From contig JASMDM010000076.1 of assembly GCA_030752795.1 (NCBI GenBank), forward strand, positions 1-41,753: DNA of 41,753 bases, given 5' to 3'. The translations under genes and the position numbers were made by a program. The notes beneath the pieces are model-generated. The model was not told the origin of the DNA. It ran no database searches and worked only from the letters and a program-made list of their open reading frames with translations. Position 1 is the stretch's first letter. Every line of letters begins with the position of its first letter. Source of the stretch: SAR202 cluster bacterium. GTDB taxonomy: Bacteria > Chloroflexota > Dehalococcoidia > Lucifugimonadales > UBA1123. This document shows positions 8,390 to 16,816 of the stretch, one piece after another.

Positions 8390-8457
8390 TTGTGAACCTC
8401 GCTAGCTGTCGTGTAAGAATTGTTCACACAATCACTCATTGCTCACAAAGGTGAACA
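8390..8457. promoter_or_regulatory. three GTGAAC half-sites at about 30-bp spacing
   Basis: The gap between yjbQ and shc holds TGTGAAC (8391-8397), its inverse within TGTTCACA (8421-8428), and GTGAACA (8451-8457). Neighbouring copies are inverted with respect to each other and pair perfectly over 7 bp, and their centres are about 30 bp apart, close to three helical turns. This could be a regulator site for an internal promoter in front of yjbQ, or RNA hairpins ending or processing the shc message. No protein is known to me for it. Confidence 0.35.
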
Positions 8458-10566
8458 CTACCATATCTTAAGGAATCGGTGCAAACGGTTTGAAGGCCTT
8501 TTCGCGGGCTCGGCCCAGGCGTAAAACGACTCGCCTTTGGGCGCCCTCGCGGCTGGCCATGGCTCTCTTGCCAACTGTCTCTTGTAACGGCCCAACGCCA
8601 TCAACGGCCAGCAGTACCTATACATGTGATAATTGATCATGAATCCGGCCGGCATTTCGTGGCTGCGGTACAGTTCAGGGTCGTCGTCAGCGGTCTTTTG
8701 GCCCACTCCGTATCCGGGGAATCCCGTGCCCGTGAAGTACGGCTCGTCCCACGCGCCGTCGTCAAGCTGCGTCCGAAGCAGGTAACCTACGCCCGCACGA
8801 GTCGCGTCGTCGTCGAGCTCGCCCGCCGCCAGTAATGCCAGCAGCGCCCAGGCGGTTTGCGACGCGGTGCTCGGGCCCCTGCCCTTGTACTCAGGGTCGA
8901 CGTACGAGACGCAACTTTCGCCCCAGCCGCCGTCGTCGTTTTGATGCTCGCGCAGCCACTGGACCGCGATGCGAACCTCGGCAGACTCCATGTCTTCGCC
9001 CAAAGCGCGCAACGCCGGGAGCACAGCGCCTGTGCCGTACACGTAGTTCACGCCCCATCGACCGAACCACGGACCATCAGGTTCCTGTTCTTCGCGGATG
9101 TATTCGAGACCGGCTGACACCGCCGGATGGTCCGACGTGTACCCCAGTTGCCCCAACATCTCCAATATGTGAGCGGTGACGTCGGCGCTTGGTGGATCGA
9201 TGGTCTCGCCGAAGTCGGAGAACGGTATCTTGGCCATGAGCACGTTGGTGTTGTCTTTGTCGAACGCGGCCCATCCGCCGTTGTGGCTCTGCATCCCGAG
9301 CAACCAGTGCACCGCTCGATCGATGGCGAGACGCTGAACATCGTCATCAAGGACCGCGACCCGATCCAAGGCCATCACGATCTCCGACGTGTCGTCAAGG
9401 TCCGGATATAGATCGTTGTGGAACTCGAAAGCCCACCCACCCGGCGAGACGCCTTTGGCCTTCACTTGCCAATCGCCGCCGGTCAGAATCTGCTGTTCGG
9501 AGAGCCAGGAGCTGGCTCTCGTCAATGCCGGATGGCCAGGATCCACGTCGCCGTCCAACAGGGCGATCATTGTCAGGCAAGTGTCCCACAGCGGCGATAC
9601 GCAGGCTTGGACTTTCAGTCGGTCGTTCTCCTCGATCGAGAACGAAGTGAACCCTTGCACGCCCTTATTCATTACCGGATGGTCGAGCGGGTACCCGAGC
9701 ACGTTCAGAGCCATGAGCGAGTACACCCACGGCGGCTGGATTCCGCCCCAACTGCCGTCGGCTTCTTGGTGCGCGAGGATCCATCGTTCGGCTTTTCCGA
9801 TCGCCTGGGACCGTGCCGGCTTCCAAGGCAGTTTCTCCAGATGGCGTAAGACGATGTCGCCCGCGTAGAAGAACGTCTCCCAGCCGAACAACCGGGCCGG
9901 GCGCTTGATCGAGTAGTCGGTCCGGTCACGGGGAAGCGGGTAGAGTTCGTCGATCGCAGCGCTCTTCGGCACCGGTTTCACGGGTTTTCTGTCGAGAACG
10001 ACCAGTAGAGGGACGACAGTCGCTCTCGCCCAGCTCGAAAAATCGTAGATGGTTATTGGGAACCAGTTCGGCAGCAGCATGATTTCAGCCGGCATCGTCG
10101 GCACGCCTCGCCATTCGTACTGCCCGAACAGGGCCAGCCAGATCTTGGTGAAGACGCGGGTCTCGGGGACTCCGCCTTTAGACAGGATGAAATCTCTTGC
10201 TTTTTTCATCGACGGCTCTTCCGGAGACACGCCAGCCAGTTTGAGCGCGAAATAGCATTCGGTCGACGTGCTCAAGTCGCCCGGGGCGCCGTAGAACTGG
10301 CCCCATGTGCCGTCCGGTCGCTGCTCCTTCAGCAAATGGTTTGTCAGCTTCCGCCAGGTCTCTTTGTCATCGATGCCCAGGAATCGGGTAAGCAACAGGA
10401 ACTCAGCTTCCATGGTCGGGTTAGATTCGAGCTCACCCCACCAGTAGCCTTCGGGATCCTGCATGCTCAGCAGGTGTCTGGACGCGTTCCGAATGGCACG
10501 GTCCAGGCCCGCCACCGGCTCGCGCACGGCTTGGCTGAGATTCTTGGTCTCGTTTGTCGAAGTCAC
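8458..10566 (-). CDS. shc: squalene-hopene cyclase
   Basis: 702 residues, slightly longer than classic cyclases (about 630-680). It has the protonating Asp motif YPDLDDTSEIV near residue 390 (DxDDT; the residue after T is Ser, where Ala is usual) and the family's QW-type repeats through the protein (GYWWGE, DGTWGQFYG, DGSWGG, NGGWAAFDKDN, DGPWFGRWG, DGGWGE). The enzyme folds squalene into hopene and hopanol at the membrane face, the committed step to hopanoids, which order bacterial membranes as sterols do. The start is a GTG at 10566 with AGAGG 8-9 bases upstream. It follows hpnG by 31 bp and precedes yjbQ and the squalene synthase, so precursor supply and cyclisation are encoded together. 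A cycloartenol- or lanosterol-type oxidosqualene cyclase is excluded by the HpnH/HpnG neighbours and the DxDD motif. Confidence 0.95.
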   Translation of the reverse strand: MTSTNETKNLSQAVREPVAGLDRAIRNASRHLLSMQDPEGYWWGELESNPTMEAEFLLLTRFLGIDDKETWRKLTNHLLKEQRPDGTWGQFYGAPGDLSTSTECYFALKLAGVSPEEPSMKKARDFILSKGGVPETRVFTKIWLALFGQYEWRGVPTMPAEIMLLPNWFPITIYDFSSWARATVVPLLVVLDRKPVKPVPKSAAIDELYPLPRDRTDYSIKRPARLFGWETFFYAGDIVLRHLEKLPWKPARSQAIGKAERWILAHQEADGSWGGIQPPWVYSLMALNVLGYPLDHPVMNKGVQGFTSFSIEENDRLKVQACVSPLWDTCLTMIALLDGDVDPGHPALTRASSWLSEQQILTGGDWQVKAKGVSPGGWAFEFHNDLYPDLDDTSEIVMALDRVAVLDDDVQRLAIDRAVHWLLGMQSHNGGWAAFDKDNTNVLMAKIPFSDFGETIDPPSADVTAHILEMLGQLGYTSDHPAVSAGLEYIREEQEPDGPWFGRWGVNYVYGTGAVLPALRALGEDMESAEVRIAVQWLREHQNDDGGWGESCVSYVDPEYKGRGPSTASQTAWALLALLAAGELDDDATRAGVGYLLRTQLDDGAWDEPYFTGTGFPGYGVGQKTADDDPELYRSHEMPAGFMINYHMYRYCWPLMALGRYKRQLAREPWPAARAPKGESFYAWAEPAKRPSNRLHRFLKIW

Positions 10567-10597
10567 GTTTCCGACCTCTTATCGAAACACCACAACA

Positions 10598-11365
10598 TCA
10601 TGGCGCCGCCAGATTGTTGCTCGCCGACGCGATTCGTCCGAGCAGGTCAGCCAATGCGGTCCTGGCGATCCGAACCTGCTTCCGAAGGCCGAGCAATCGC
10701 GGCGCCTCGGCCGGATTGACCGTCAGGTGCAGTGCTGCTCGCAACGCCCGCTTGCTGAGTTGCGGGTCGACGATCTTGCCGACGAACCCCGGCAACGCCT
10801 GTTCGACCGGGTCCAGTGTCGCTTTGACAGTCACACACGGCACGCCGAACTCTTCGGCCGTCTGGTTGACCCAAAAACCTTCCATATCAATCAGACTCGC
10901 GTTGAACGTGCTTCCGAGCCATCTCTTCATCGAAGCGTTCGCGACGAACTGAGGCACGGTCAAACATTCCGCGAACTTGTATGCCGGCCCTCCGGGAATC
11001 GATGCGAACATATCGTGCACGCTATTGAGTTGCGTCTCCATAACTTCACTGCCAGCCCAGAGGTAAGCCGGACCTTCGATCGCGATCAACCGATCGCAGA
11101 CAAACGTGTCGCCAGTTCCTACCCCTGTTTTGGCTCCGGCGGCGAAGCCTGCCGACACCATTAGTTCCGGTCCGTATCTCTCGACCGCCATGTGCGCCGC
11201 CGACTGGGCCAGATCCTTGCCGATGCCGCCCTCCAGCACTACCACTTTCGGGAAATTGTCGGACTCGTAGGCCTTGAGTCGCCCTTCTTTATGAGTTACG
11301 CGAAAACGTCCATCGTTCAAGTATTCCGACACCTCGTCTTTGAATGCGGCCACGATGGCAATCAT
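10598..11365 (-). CDS. hpnG: hopanoid-associated nucleoside phosphorylase HpnG
   Basis: 255 residues of the purine nucleoside phosphorylase / MTA-SAH nucleosidase superfamily. VVLEGGIGKDLAQSAA is the glycine loop near the phosphate or ribose site, ELMVSAGFAAG the central strand, and SLIDMEGFW the ribose- and base-binding motif with its conserved Met-Glu. In hopanoid producers HpnG removes adenine from adenosylhopane, the HpnH product, giving a ribosyl or phosphoribosyl hopane. The gene lies directly after hpnH, which supports HpnG over a general nucleosidase. The start at the ATG 11365 was chosen because the fold begins there (MIAIVAAF) and a GGGG stretch lies about 9 bases upstream; a longer frame overlapping hpnH exists but would add 54 residues unlike the family. 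Confidence 0.9.
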   Translation of the reverse strand: MIAIVAAFKDEVSEYLNDGRFRVTHKEGRLKAYESDNFPKVVVLEGGIGKDLAQSAAHMAVERYGPELMVSAGFAAGAKTGVGTGDTFVCDRLIAIEGPAYLWAGSEVMETQLNSVHDMFASIPGGPAYKFAECLTVPQFVANASMKRWLGSTFNASLIDMEGFWVNQTAEEFGVPCVTVKATLDPVEQALPGFVGKIVDPQLSKRALRAALHLTVNPAEAPRLLGLRKQVRIARTALADLLGRIASASNNLAAP

Positions 11366-11426
11366 CTTAGCTGCCCCAGTTCGTGATACACGCTCCACTG
11401 CCCGAAGCGCATGCTGCTTGTTCGAA

Positions 11427-12452
11427 TCAGCTCGCGCCCACGCCCGAGTTCCGGACTCCGCCTGCTTTGACCAATTTGTACGCTTCTTTCGGGTTACCAA
11501 TAGCGCTGAAGATCGACGCCGATTCAAATCCGCAGTGCATCAGGCAATGTGCACATCGCGGATCGTTGCCTACGCCGAACCGGTCCCAGAGTTCGTCCGA
11601 GTACAGGTCCTCGATGTCCTGCGTGTGGCGGTCACCCAGCAGGTAGCAGGGTTCTCGCCAGCCCATCACCGTGTAGGTCGGATTCGACCATGCTGTGCAT
11701 TGGTATTCTCTGGCGCCCTTCAAGAATTCGAGGTATAGCGGGTTGTTGTAGAAGCGGATTCCTCGATCGGGCGTCAGGAGATTCCTGAACACCTTTCGCG
11801 CATTTTGCCTGGAGATGAAGAGGTCTTGGTTCGGAATCGTGTCGAAGTGGTAACCAGGCGACACCATCACGCCTTCCACGCCCATTTTTGTTACCATTCT
11901 GAACATCTCAATCAGGTCCGTTTCATCGACGCTGTTGAAGACCGTAGTGTTGGTCGTGACCCTGTATCCCTGATCCAGGGCGGCTTGAATCGCCTCGGTC
12001 GCGACCTTGAACACACCTTTCCGATATACCGCGCGGTCGTGGGCTTCTTCCATTCCGTCCAAGTGCACCACGAAGCAGAGATACTTCGACGGCGGGATGC
12101 TCTGCATGACCCGCTCCATCAGTAACCCGTTGGTGCACAGGTACGCGAACCGCTTTTTGGCGATGATGCCTCGGACGATGTCCGGTATCTGGGGGTGGAG
12201 GGTCGGCTCGCCGCCGGCGATCGATACGATCGGCGCGCCTGATCGCTCCACGGCGGACAGGCAGTGTTCGACGCTCATGACGCGGTCGAGAACCTGTTCG
12301 TACTCTCGAATCCTGCCACATCCTTCGCAGGAGAGATTGCAGGCTTCGAGCGGTTCGAGCATCGTCACCAGAGGGAATCGCTTCCGCCGTCTTATTTTGT
12401 TTTTCAGGATGTACCAGCCGAGCCTGACCGCCAGTTCCGCGGGCCTACCCAT
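11427..12452 (-). CDS. hpnH: hopanoid radical SAM protein HpnH (adenosylhopane synthase)
   Basis: 341 residues, the normal HpnH length. The radical SAM cluster motif CNLSCEGC has Cys at 38, 42 and 45 and is followed by SIAGGEPTLHPQIPDIV, VHLDGMEEAHDRAVYRKGVF and MVSPGYHF, all in the order and wording of HpnH. A second Cys-rich zone near the C-terminus (CYLLGDRH, then CAHCLMHCG) matches the HpnH SPASM-like end. The enzyme adds the 5'-deoxyadenosyl group of SAM to diploptene to give adenosylhopane, the first step to extended C35 hopanoids. The ATG at 12452 has GGGGAGGT 6 bases upstream and is clearly better than the GTG at 12494. Expressed between the prenyl synthase and hpnG. Confidence 0.95.
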   Translation of the reverse strand: MGRPAELAVRLGWYILKNKIRRRKRFPLVTMLEPLEACNLSCEGCGRIREYEQVLDRVMSVEHCLSAVERSGAPIVSIAGGEPTLHPQIPDIVRGIIAKKRFAYLCTNGLLMERVMQSIPPSKYLCFVVHLDGMEEAHDRAVYRKGVFKVATEAIQAALDQGYRVTTNTTVFNSVDETDLIEMFRMVTKMGVEGVMVSPGYHFDTIPNQDLFISRQNARKVFRNLLTPDRGIRFYNNPLYLEFLKGAREYQCTAWSNPTYTVMGWREPCYLLGDRHTQDIEDLYSDELWDRFGVGNDPRCAHCLMHCGFESASIFSAIGNPKEAYKLVKAGGVRNSGVGAS

Positions 12453-12543
12453 CAACCACCTCCCCGCTTCCGAGACACCACAGCACAGCGCCACGTCAAC
12501 CGCATTGGGTCGAGCCCGTCTTGCCGCTCCCGTGCGATGCAGC

Positions 12544-13608
12544 TCATAGTGGTCGCACCAGCAGGAACCGTGTCAGATCTTCGATCTCCTGACGAATCGG
12601 TCCAGACATCTCAACCGCACCCAACGAGTCGAGCGCTGCGCCGGCGTACGCGGCCGCACTCTCGTGGGCGTGGCCTCGAACGTCCACCCTATCCATGATC
12701 TCCAGAACGGAAGCCACGTCGGGCCCGTCCAACTGTTCGCTCTCGTAGATCCGGTTCAGCGTCCGGGCGTCTTCGCCTTTCGACTGTTCCATCGCGAACA
12801 CGACGGGATACGAATTCTTTTTGCGTCGAATGTCCGCGCCGACCGGTTTCCCAGTCGTCTCTTCGTCTCCCCAAACGCCCAGGATGTCGTCCCGTATCTG
12901 GAACACGTACCCGAGCGCCGCTCCGCAATCGCGAAAGGCAGTCGCAGTGGCTGGGTTCGCGGTGCCGATCACCGCCCCGAGGGCCAATGAACAGCGTATC
13001 AAGGCGCCGGTCTTGCGCGAGATCATCTCTAGGTAGTCGTCCATCCCGATGTCGTGGCGACCCTCGAAAGACAGATCGAGGTATTGGCCTTCGATCATCT
13101 CGAGATACGCCTCAGTGAGCAGTCCGACCGCGATGAGCGCGCGCTTGTGTTCAAGCCCAGCCGCAACTAGCTGATGCAAGACCTGGTCGGCGACGATTCG
13201 GAGGGCGTTGCCAGCGACCAAGGCTTTGGGTATGCCCCAGACAGCCCACAGCGTTTTGCGCCCATGGCGGGTTTCGTCCAGGTCTTGGATGTCGTCGTGA
13301 ATCAGCGAGAAGTTGTGAATGAACTCGAGCGCGACTGCTGCGGGCATGGCGAGCTCAGCGGCGCCGCCCACCGCTTCACAGGCGAACAGGCACAGGGTGG
13401 GGCGCAGCCCTTTGCCTTCCATCGCTGGGCGCAGTCGTCCATTTTCGTCGACCCAACCCATGTAATAACGGAGCAGATCGTAAAGATCGACGTGATTCTG
13501 CGACAACTCGTCACGCAACGCCTTAGCGATCCCCGGTCTGTATCGTTGGAACAAGTCGGGAAGCGAAGTCGGGGCGCCATCGGCGGCGAGACTAGCGGGA
13601 ACGGCCAA
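12544..13608 (-). CDS. polyprenyl diphosphate synthase (farnesyl/geranylgeranyl type)
   Basis: 354 residues of the trans-prenyltransferase family. The first Asp-rich motif DDIQD is at residues 105-109 and the second region reads FQIRDDILGVWGD at 237-249, where Gly replaces the last Asp of the common DDxxD; this variant is common in short-chain synthases of this type. It condenses isopentenyl diphosphate with an allylic diphosphate; as first gene of the hopanoid run it most likely makes farnesyl diphosphate for squalene, though geranylgeranyl diphosphate is possible. Start: a TTG at 13608 with AGAGGTAG about 5 bases ahead; no ATG or GTG start exists upstream in frame. The gene is divergent from nuoA, with a promoter at 13776-13805. 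Confidence 0.9.
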   Translation of the reverse strand: MAVPASLAADGAPTSLPDLFQRYRPGIAKALRDELSQNHVDLYDLLRYYMGWVDENGRLRPAMEGKGLRPTLCLFACEAVGGAAELAMPAAVALEFIHNFSLIHDDIQDLDETRHGRKTLWAVWGIPKALVAGNALRIVADQVLHQLVAAGLEHKRALIAVGLLTEAYLEMIEGQYLDLSFEGRHDIGMDDYLEMISRKTGALIRCSLALGAVIGTANPATATAFRDCGAALGYVFQIRDDILGVWGDEETTGKPVGADIRRKKNSYPVVFAMEQSKGEDARTLNRIYESEQLDGPDVASVLEIMDRVDVRGHAHESAAAYAGAALDSLGAVEMSGPIRQEIEDLTRFLLVRPL

Positions 13609-13775
13609 AGGATCTACCTCTGACGGCGGCTTGTTCAGGTTCGCATCTCCATCAGGGGCGTTGTCGTTGAGCTCTCTGCGGCGACCGCGTCGTCCCAGCG
13701 CGGCGCCACATTCTCGTGGGCATCTATCAGGCTGTAACCGTGCCTGTGAGGGACTACATAGTTATACGATGGCCA

Positions 13776-13805
13776 ATGCTAGCATCAGTTCCCAAAAAGT
13801 GTCAA
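13776..13805 (-). promoter_or_regulatory. promoter candidate for the hopanoid/sugar run
   Basis: On the minus strand a perfect -35 TTGACA (13800-13805) is followed after 18 bases by TAGCAT (13776-13781), matching four of six -10 positions. Transcription would start near 13769, leaving a leader of about 160 bases before the prenyl synthase start. Confidence 0.55.
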
Positions 13806-14023
13806 CGATATCGAAGCTTGGTCGCGGCGAAATCCCTGCGGGTTTTGGTACATCGAATCAAGCATCGATTCGCGTCGGGCGGGTACGGCGTCTCGTGATC
13901 GAATGCTCGGATGCGCTCGACGAAATGGCGCCGATTGTTTCGCGGGCGCGTGCCTACTCGCCCAGATCGAACCGTCTACCTGCGCCAACCGGCAATCCTG
14001 TCCCCGAATACCTGAATTCTCGC

Positions 14024-14052
14024 TTGCATCGCAGTAGGCGCTATGCTATATT
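14024..14052 (+). promoter_or_regulatory. promoter candidate for the nuo operon
   Basis: TTGCAT (14024-14029), a 17-base spacer and TATATT (14047-14052), the latter preceded by TGC so that it forms an extended -10. Transcription would start near 14059, giving a leader of about 90 bases ahead of nuoA. Confidence 0.6.
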
Positions 14053-14148
14053 TTGGCCCGAATGTCAGGCCTAGCGTGACTGGCTGTCCAGAAGACTTAC
14101 CCGGTCCGGTCGACCGCATCTCAAACGTAGGGCACAGCTCCCGAATCT

Positions 14149-14544
14149 ATGCTCGACGACTACTTCCGACAGTATGCTCTGATAGCGACGTTTGCGGCCG
14201 TGGCTGTTTCTATTCCCATAGGTATGCTTGTCGGCAGTTGGATGCTGTCGGTGCTCAAGCTGCGACCGTACAATCCCAACCCCATCAAGCGCGCCATCTA
14301 CGAGTGCGGCTTCGCCACCTTGTCAGGTCGATGGAGCCAGTTCAATTTCAGGTTCTACACGATCGCGCTCGTTTTCGTCGTCTTCGACGTCGAAGTCGTA
14401 TTCTTGTTCCCTTGGGCCGCCAGCTTCGGAGCGATGTCCGCTGAATTCGGGATCTTCGTCTTGTTGGAGATGGTCGTGTTCGTGGCGATTCTCGTTGTTG
14501 GCTGGCTCTACGCCTGGCGCAAGGGCTCGCTGGAGTGGAGCTGA
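14149..14544 (+). CDS. nuoA: NADH-quinone oxidoreductase subunit A
   Basis: 131 residues with three membrane helices (about residues 8-35, 67-90, 98-120). The loop KRAIYECGF with its conserved Glu-Cys, followed by FNFRFYTIALVFVVFDVEVVFLFPW, is the NuoA signature. It is a small membrane subunit near the quinone channel of complex I and helps couple quinone reduction to the proton-pumping arm. First gene of the nuo operon, with nuoB 3 bases downstream. The ATG at 14149 has no strong ribosome binding site. Confidence 0.97.
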   Translation: MLDDYFRQYALIATFAAVAVSIPIGMLVGSWMLSVLKLRPYNPNPIKRAIYECGFATLSGRWSQFNFRFYTIALVFVVFDVEVVFLFPWAASFGAMSAEFGIFVLLEMVVFVAILVVGWLYAWRKGSLEWS

Positions 14545-14547
14545 TTC

Positions 14548-15174
14548 ATGGCTGACGACTCCGCGCAAACATCGAAAGGCCTCATCCTGCACCAGACCAC
14601 TTGGGATCTGGATCGCGAGGAAGGTGACTACGTCAATCATCTAAAGGCCACGCACACCGAGGCCCTCGCCGAGCCACTGGTCGAGGTGCCGGCCGACCTT
14701 CAGCGCAACATCGCCGTCACGACCGTGGACGCGCTCGTCAACTGGGGCCGCAAGTCAGCCGTTTGGCCGCTGTCTTTCGGCTTGGCCTGTTGTGCGTTCG
14801 AGATGATGGCTTCGGCGATGTCTCGCTTCGACCTTTCGCGGTTCGGCATGGAAGTCTTCAGGCCGTCACCCCGCCAAGCAGACCTAATGATCATCGCCGG
14901 CACCGTGACGTGGAAGATGGCGCCGGCGATCGAGCGAGTCTACGAGCAGATGGCAGAGCCCAAGTGGGTGATCTCGATGGGCGTGTGCGCCACGAGCGGT
15001 GGACCGTATTACGGCTCCTATGCCGTGGTGCCGGGCGTCAACCACATCATCCCAGTGGACGTGTACGTGCCGGGTTGCCCTCCTCGTCCGGATGCGCTGC
15101 TATACGGGATCATGCAGCTTCACGAAAAGATCAAACGCTATTCGATCACGAATACGCGGCATTCCGCCCAATGA
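14548..15174 (+). CDS. nuoB: NADH-quinone oxidoreductase subunit B
   Basis: 208 residues. The four ligands of cluster N2 are visible: the adjacent Cys pair in [10 protein letters not shown], a Cys in [10 protein letters not shown] and the one in [12 protein letters not shown]2 passes electrons to quinone, so this is the terminal Fe-S subunit of the peripheral arm. The N-terminal 50 or so residues ahead of the conserved core are longer than in minimal NuoB proteins. GGAG lies 7 bases upstream of the ATG. Its stop overlaps the nuoC start (ATGA at 15171-15174). Confidence 0.97.
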   Translation: MADDSAQTSKGLILHQTTWDLDREEGDYVNHLKATHTEALAEPLVEVPADLQRNIAVTTVDALVNWGRKSAVWPLSFGLACCAFEMMASAMSRFDLSRFGMEVFRPSPRQADLMIIAGTVTWKMAPAIERVYEQMAEPKWVISMGVCATSGGPYYGSYAVVPGVNHIIPVDVYVPGCPPRPDALLYGIMQLHEKIKRYSITNTRHSAQ

Positions 15175-15614
15175 CTAGAGCGCTCCCCGGCGGAGATGTT
15201 GCAAGCCGCCTCAACGAAGCGGTGTCCAAGTCGGTCGTCGAGCACAACGACACCGACGTGTGGATCGATTCAGGGTCGATCCTGGACGTGTCGAGATTCT
15301 TGAAATCCGACTCCGAACTGGATTTCTCGTATCTGACCGCGGTGTCCGCTGTCGACTACATCGAGTACTTTGAGCTCGTGTACCATGTGCTGTCGATGCG
15401 GCACAACCACAGCGTTGTGATCAAGTCGCGGCTGTTCGGCCGCGAAACGTTGTCCGTGGCATCGGTAACTGAAGTCTGGCAGGGCGCAGATCTCCAGGAA
15501 AGGGAGATTTGGGACCTGATGGGCATTTGGTTCGACGGGCACCCGAACCTAAAGCGGATTCTGTTGTGGGAGAACTTCCCGGGACATCCGCTGCGGAAAG
15601 ACTGTATCGACTAG
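15171..15614 (+). CDS. nuoC: NADH-quinone oxidoreductase subunit C
   Basis: 147 residues of the 30-kDa subunit family. The conserved C-terminal block reads [23 protein letters not shown] and ends GHPLRKDC, as in NuoC. The start is the ATG overlapping the nuoB stop by four bases; the frame is open much further upstream inside nuoB but that part is not NuoC. It is a structural subunit of the peripheral arm that packs on NuoD, and is not fused to NuoD here. About 100 bases separate it from nuoD, the widest gap inside the operon. Confidence 0.95.
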   Translation: MTRALPGGDVASRLNEAVSKSVVEHNDTDVWIDSGSILDVSRFLKSDSELDFSYLTAVSAVDYIEYFELVYHVLSMRHNHSVVIKSRLFGRETLSVASVTEVWQGADLQEREIWDLMGIWFDGHPNLKRILLWENFPGHPLRKDCID

Positions 15615-15677
15615 GCAAACGATCCGCCGGACCGGAAAGCGCCAATGCCCGGCTGGCGGACGAAACGAGAATGAAGC

Positions 15678-15701
15678 GAGACAGGCGCAATCACCTGTCT
15701 C
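15678..15701 (+). repeat. 8-bp hairpin just before nuoD
   Basis: GAGACAGG (15678-15685) and CCTGTCTC (15694-15701) form a perfect 8-bp stem with an 8-base loop, ending 11 bases before the preferred nuoD start. It lacks a U tract, so it looks more like a processing, stabilising or translation-tuning element in the nuoC-nuoD gap than a terminator. Confidence 0.45.
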
Positions 15702-15712
15702 AACGAGCGCTG

Positions 15713-16816
15713 ATGGCAGTCAAGACCGAACCGGTAACAATTAACCTGGGGCCACAGCACCCGAGCACGCACGGGGTGTTCCGCCTGCGCGTCACGTTCG
15801 ACGGCGAGGTGGTGCTCGACGTCGAGCCCGTATTCGGCTACCTCCACCGCGGCACGGAGAAGCTGGCGGAGTCCCGGACGTACACGCAAATTATCACGCT
15901 GACAGATCGCACCGATTACACGGCGGCGATGTCAAACAACATGGCGTACGTACAAACGGTCGAGAAACTGGCCGGGATTGAGGTTCCCGAGCGCGCGGAG
16001 TACATGCGCGTCATCGGCGCCGAACTCCAACGCATCGCCAGCCACATGATGGCCACCGGATTCTTGCTCAACGACATCGGCGCGTTCGCCACCCCGCTCA
16101 TGTACTGCTTCCGCGAACGCGAACGCATCCTCGACCTGTTCGAGATGCTGTGCGGCGCTCGCGTCACGCTCAGCTACATGCGGCCAGGCGGCGTGTTCCA
16201 GGACGCTCCGGACGAGTTCTGGCCGGCCATCAGCAGAATTATCGGAGACCTGCCCCATTACCTGGACGAACTGGAAAAGTTGATTACCGGCAACGAGATC
16301 GTGTTGGTCCGCACACGGGACGTGGGGCTGCTTTCAGCCGGACAAGCCATCGATTGTTCGATCTCGGGCCCGATACTGCGAGCCTCTGGCGTTCAATGGG
16401 ACGTGCGCAAGGCAGACCCGTACAGCATCTACGATCGGTTCGAGTTCGACGTGCCGATCGGTTCGGTCGGAGACACGTTCGACCGGTACATGGTTCGGGT
16501 GCAAGAGATGCGGCAATCGATCCGAATCATCAACCAGTGCCTTGCCGAAATCCCTGAAGGCCCCGTCCGCACCGAGACTCCGTTTTTCGTCCGCCCGCCC
16601 GTCGGCGACGTCTACGCGGCCGTAGAAGGTCCGAAGGGCGAGCTCGGATTCTACATTGTCAGCGACGGCGGGATTTCACCGTATCGATGCAAGATACGCG
16701 CCCCGTCGTTCATCAACCTCACAGCGCTTCGCGACATGCTCGTCGGCTGGAAGATGGGTGATCTGATCACGATCTTCGGCTCCCTGGACATCGTGCTGGG
16801 GGAGGTGGACCGCTGA
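15713..16816 (+). CDS. nuoD: NADH-quinone oxidoreductase subunit D
   Basis: 367 residues of the 49-kDa subunit. The start region TINLGPQHPSTHGVFRLRV holds the conserved His pair of the quinone cavity, FGYLHRGTEKLAE follows, and the C-terminus ends IFGSLDIVLGEVDR as is usual. NuoD forms the quinone-reduction chamber with NuoB. I prefer the ATG at 15713 because it gives the standard N-terminus right after the 15678-15701 hairpin; the in-frame ATG at 15671 would add 14 basic residues and neither has a strong ribosome binding site. The stop overlaps the nuoH start. Confidence 0.96.
   Translation: MAVKTEPVTINLGPQHPSTHGVFRLRVTFDGEVVLDVEPVFGYLHRGTEKLAESRTYTQIITLTDRTDYTAAMSNNMAYVQTVEKLAGIEVPERAEYMRVIGAELQRIASHMMATGFLLNDIGAFATPLMYCFRERERILDLFEMLCGARVTLSYMRPGGVFQDAPDEFWPAISRIIGDLPHYLDELEKLITGNEIVLVRTRDVGLLSAGQAIDCSISGPILRASGVQWDVRKADPYSIYDRFEFDVPIGSVGDTFDRYMVRVQEMRQSIRIINQCLAEIPEGPVRTETPFFVRPPVGDVYAAVEGPKGELGFYIVSDGGISPYRCKIRAPSFINLTALRDMLVGWKMGDLITIFGSLDIVLGEVDR

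Larger units (their letters stand above)
13609..14148. other. 540-bp divergent intergenic region between the hopanoid run and nuoA
   Basis: No convincing gene is seen here; frames open across it are short and lack ribosome binding sites. It holds one promoter candidate for each direction (13776-13805 leftward, 14024-14052 rightward), about 220 bp apart, and a perfect 10-bp palindrome CGGTCGACCG at 14109-14118 in the nuo leader. The stretch 13806-14023 between the promoters shows no recognisable element. Confidence 0.6.

Noticed and set aside
14763..15170. N-terminal extension of NuoC inside nuoB
   Set aside because: The frame is open but its residues are the shifted reading of nuoB; NuoC similarity begins at the ATG 15171.
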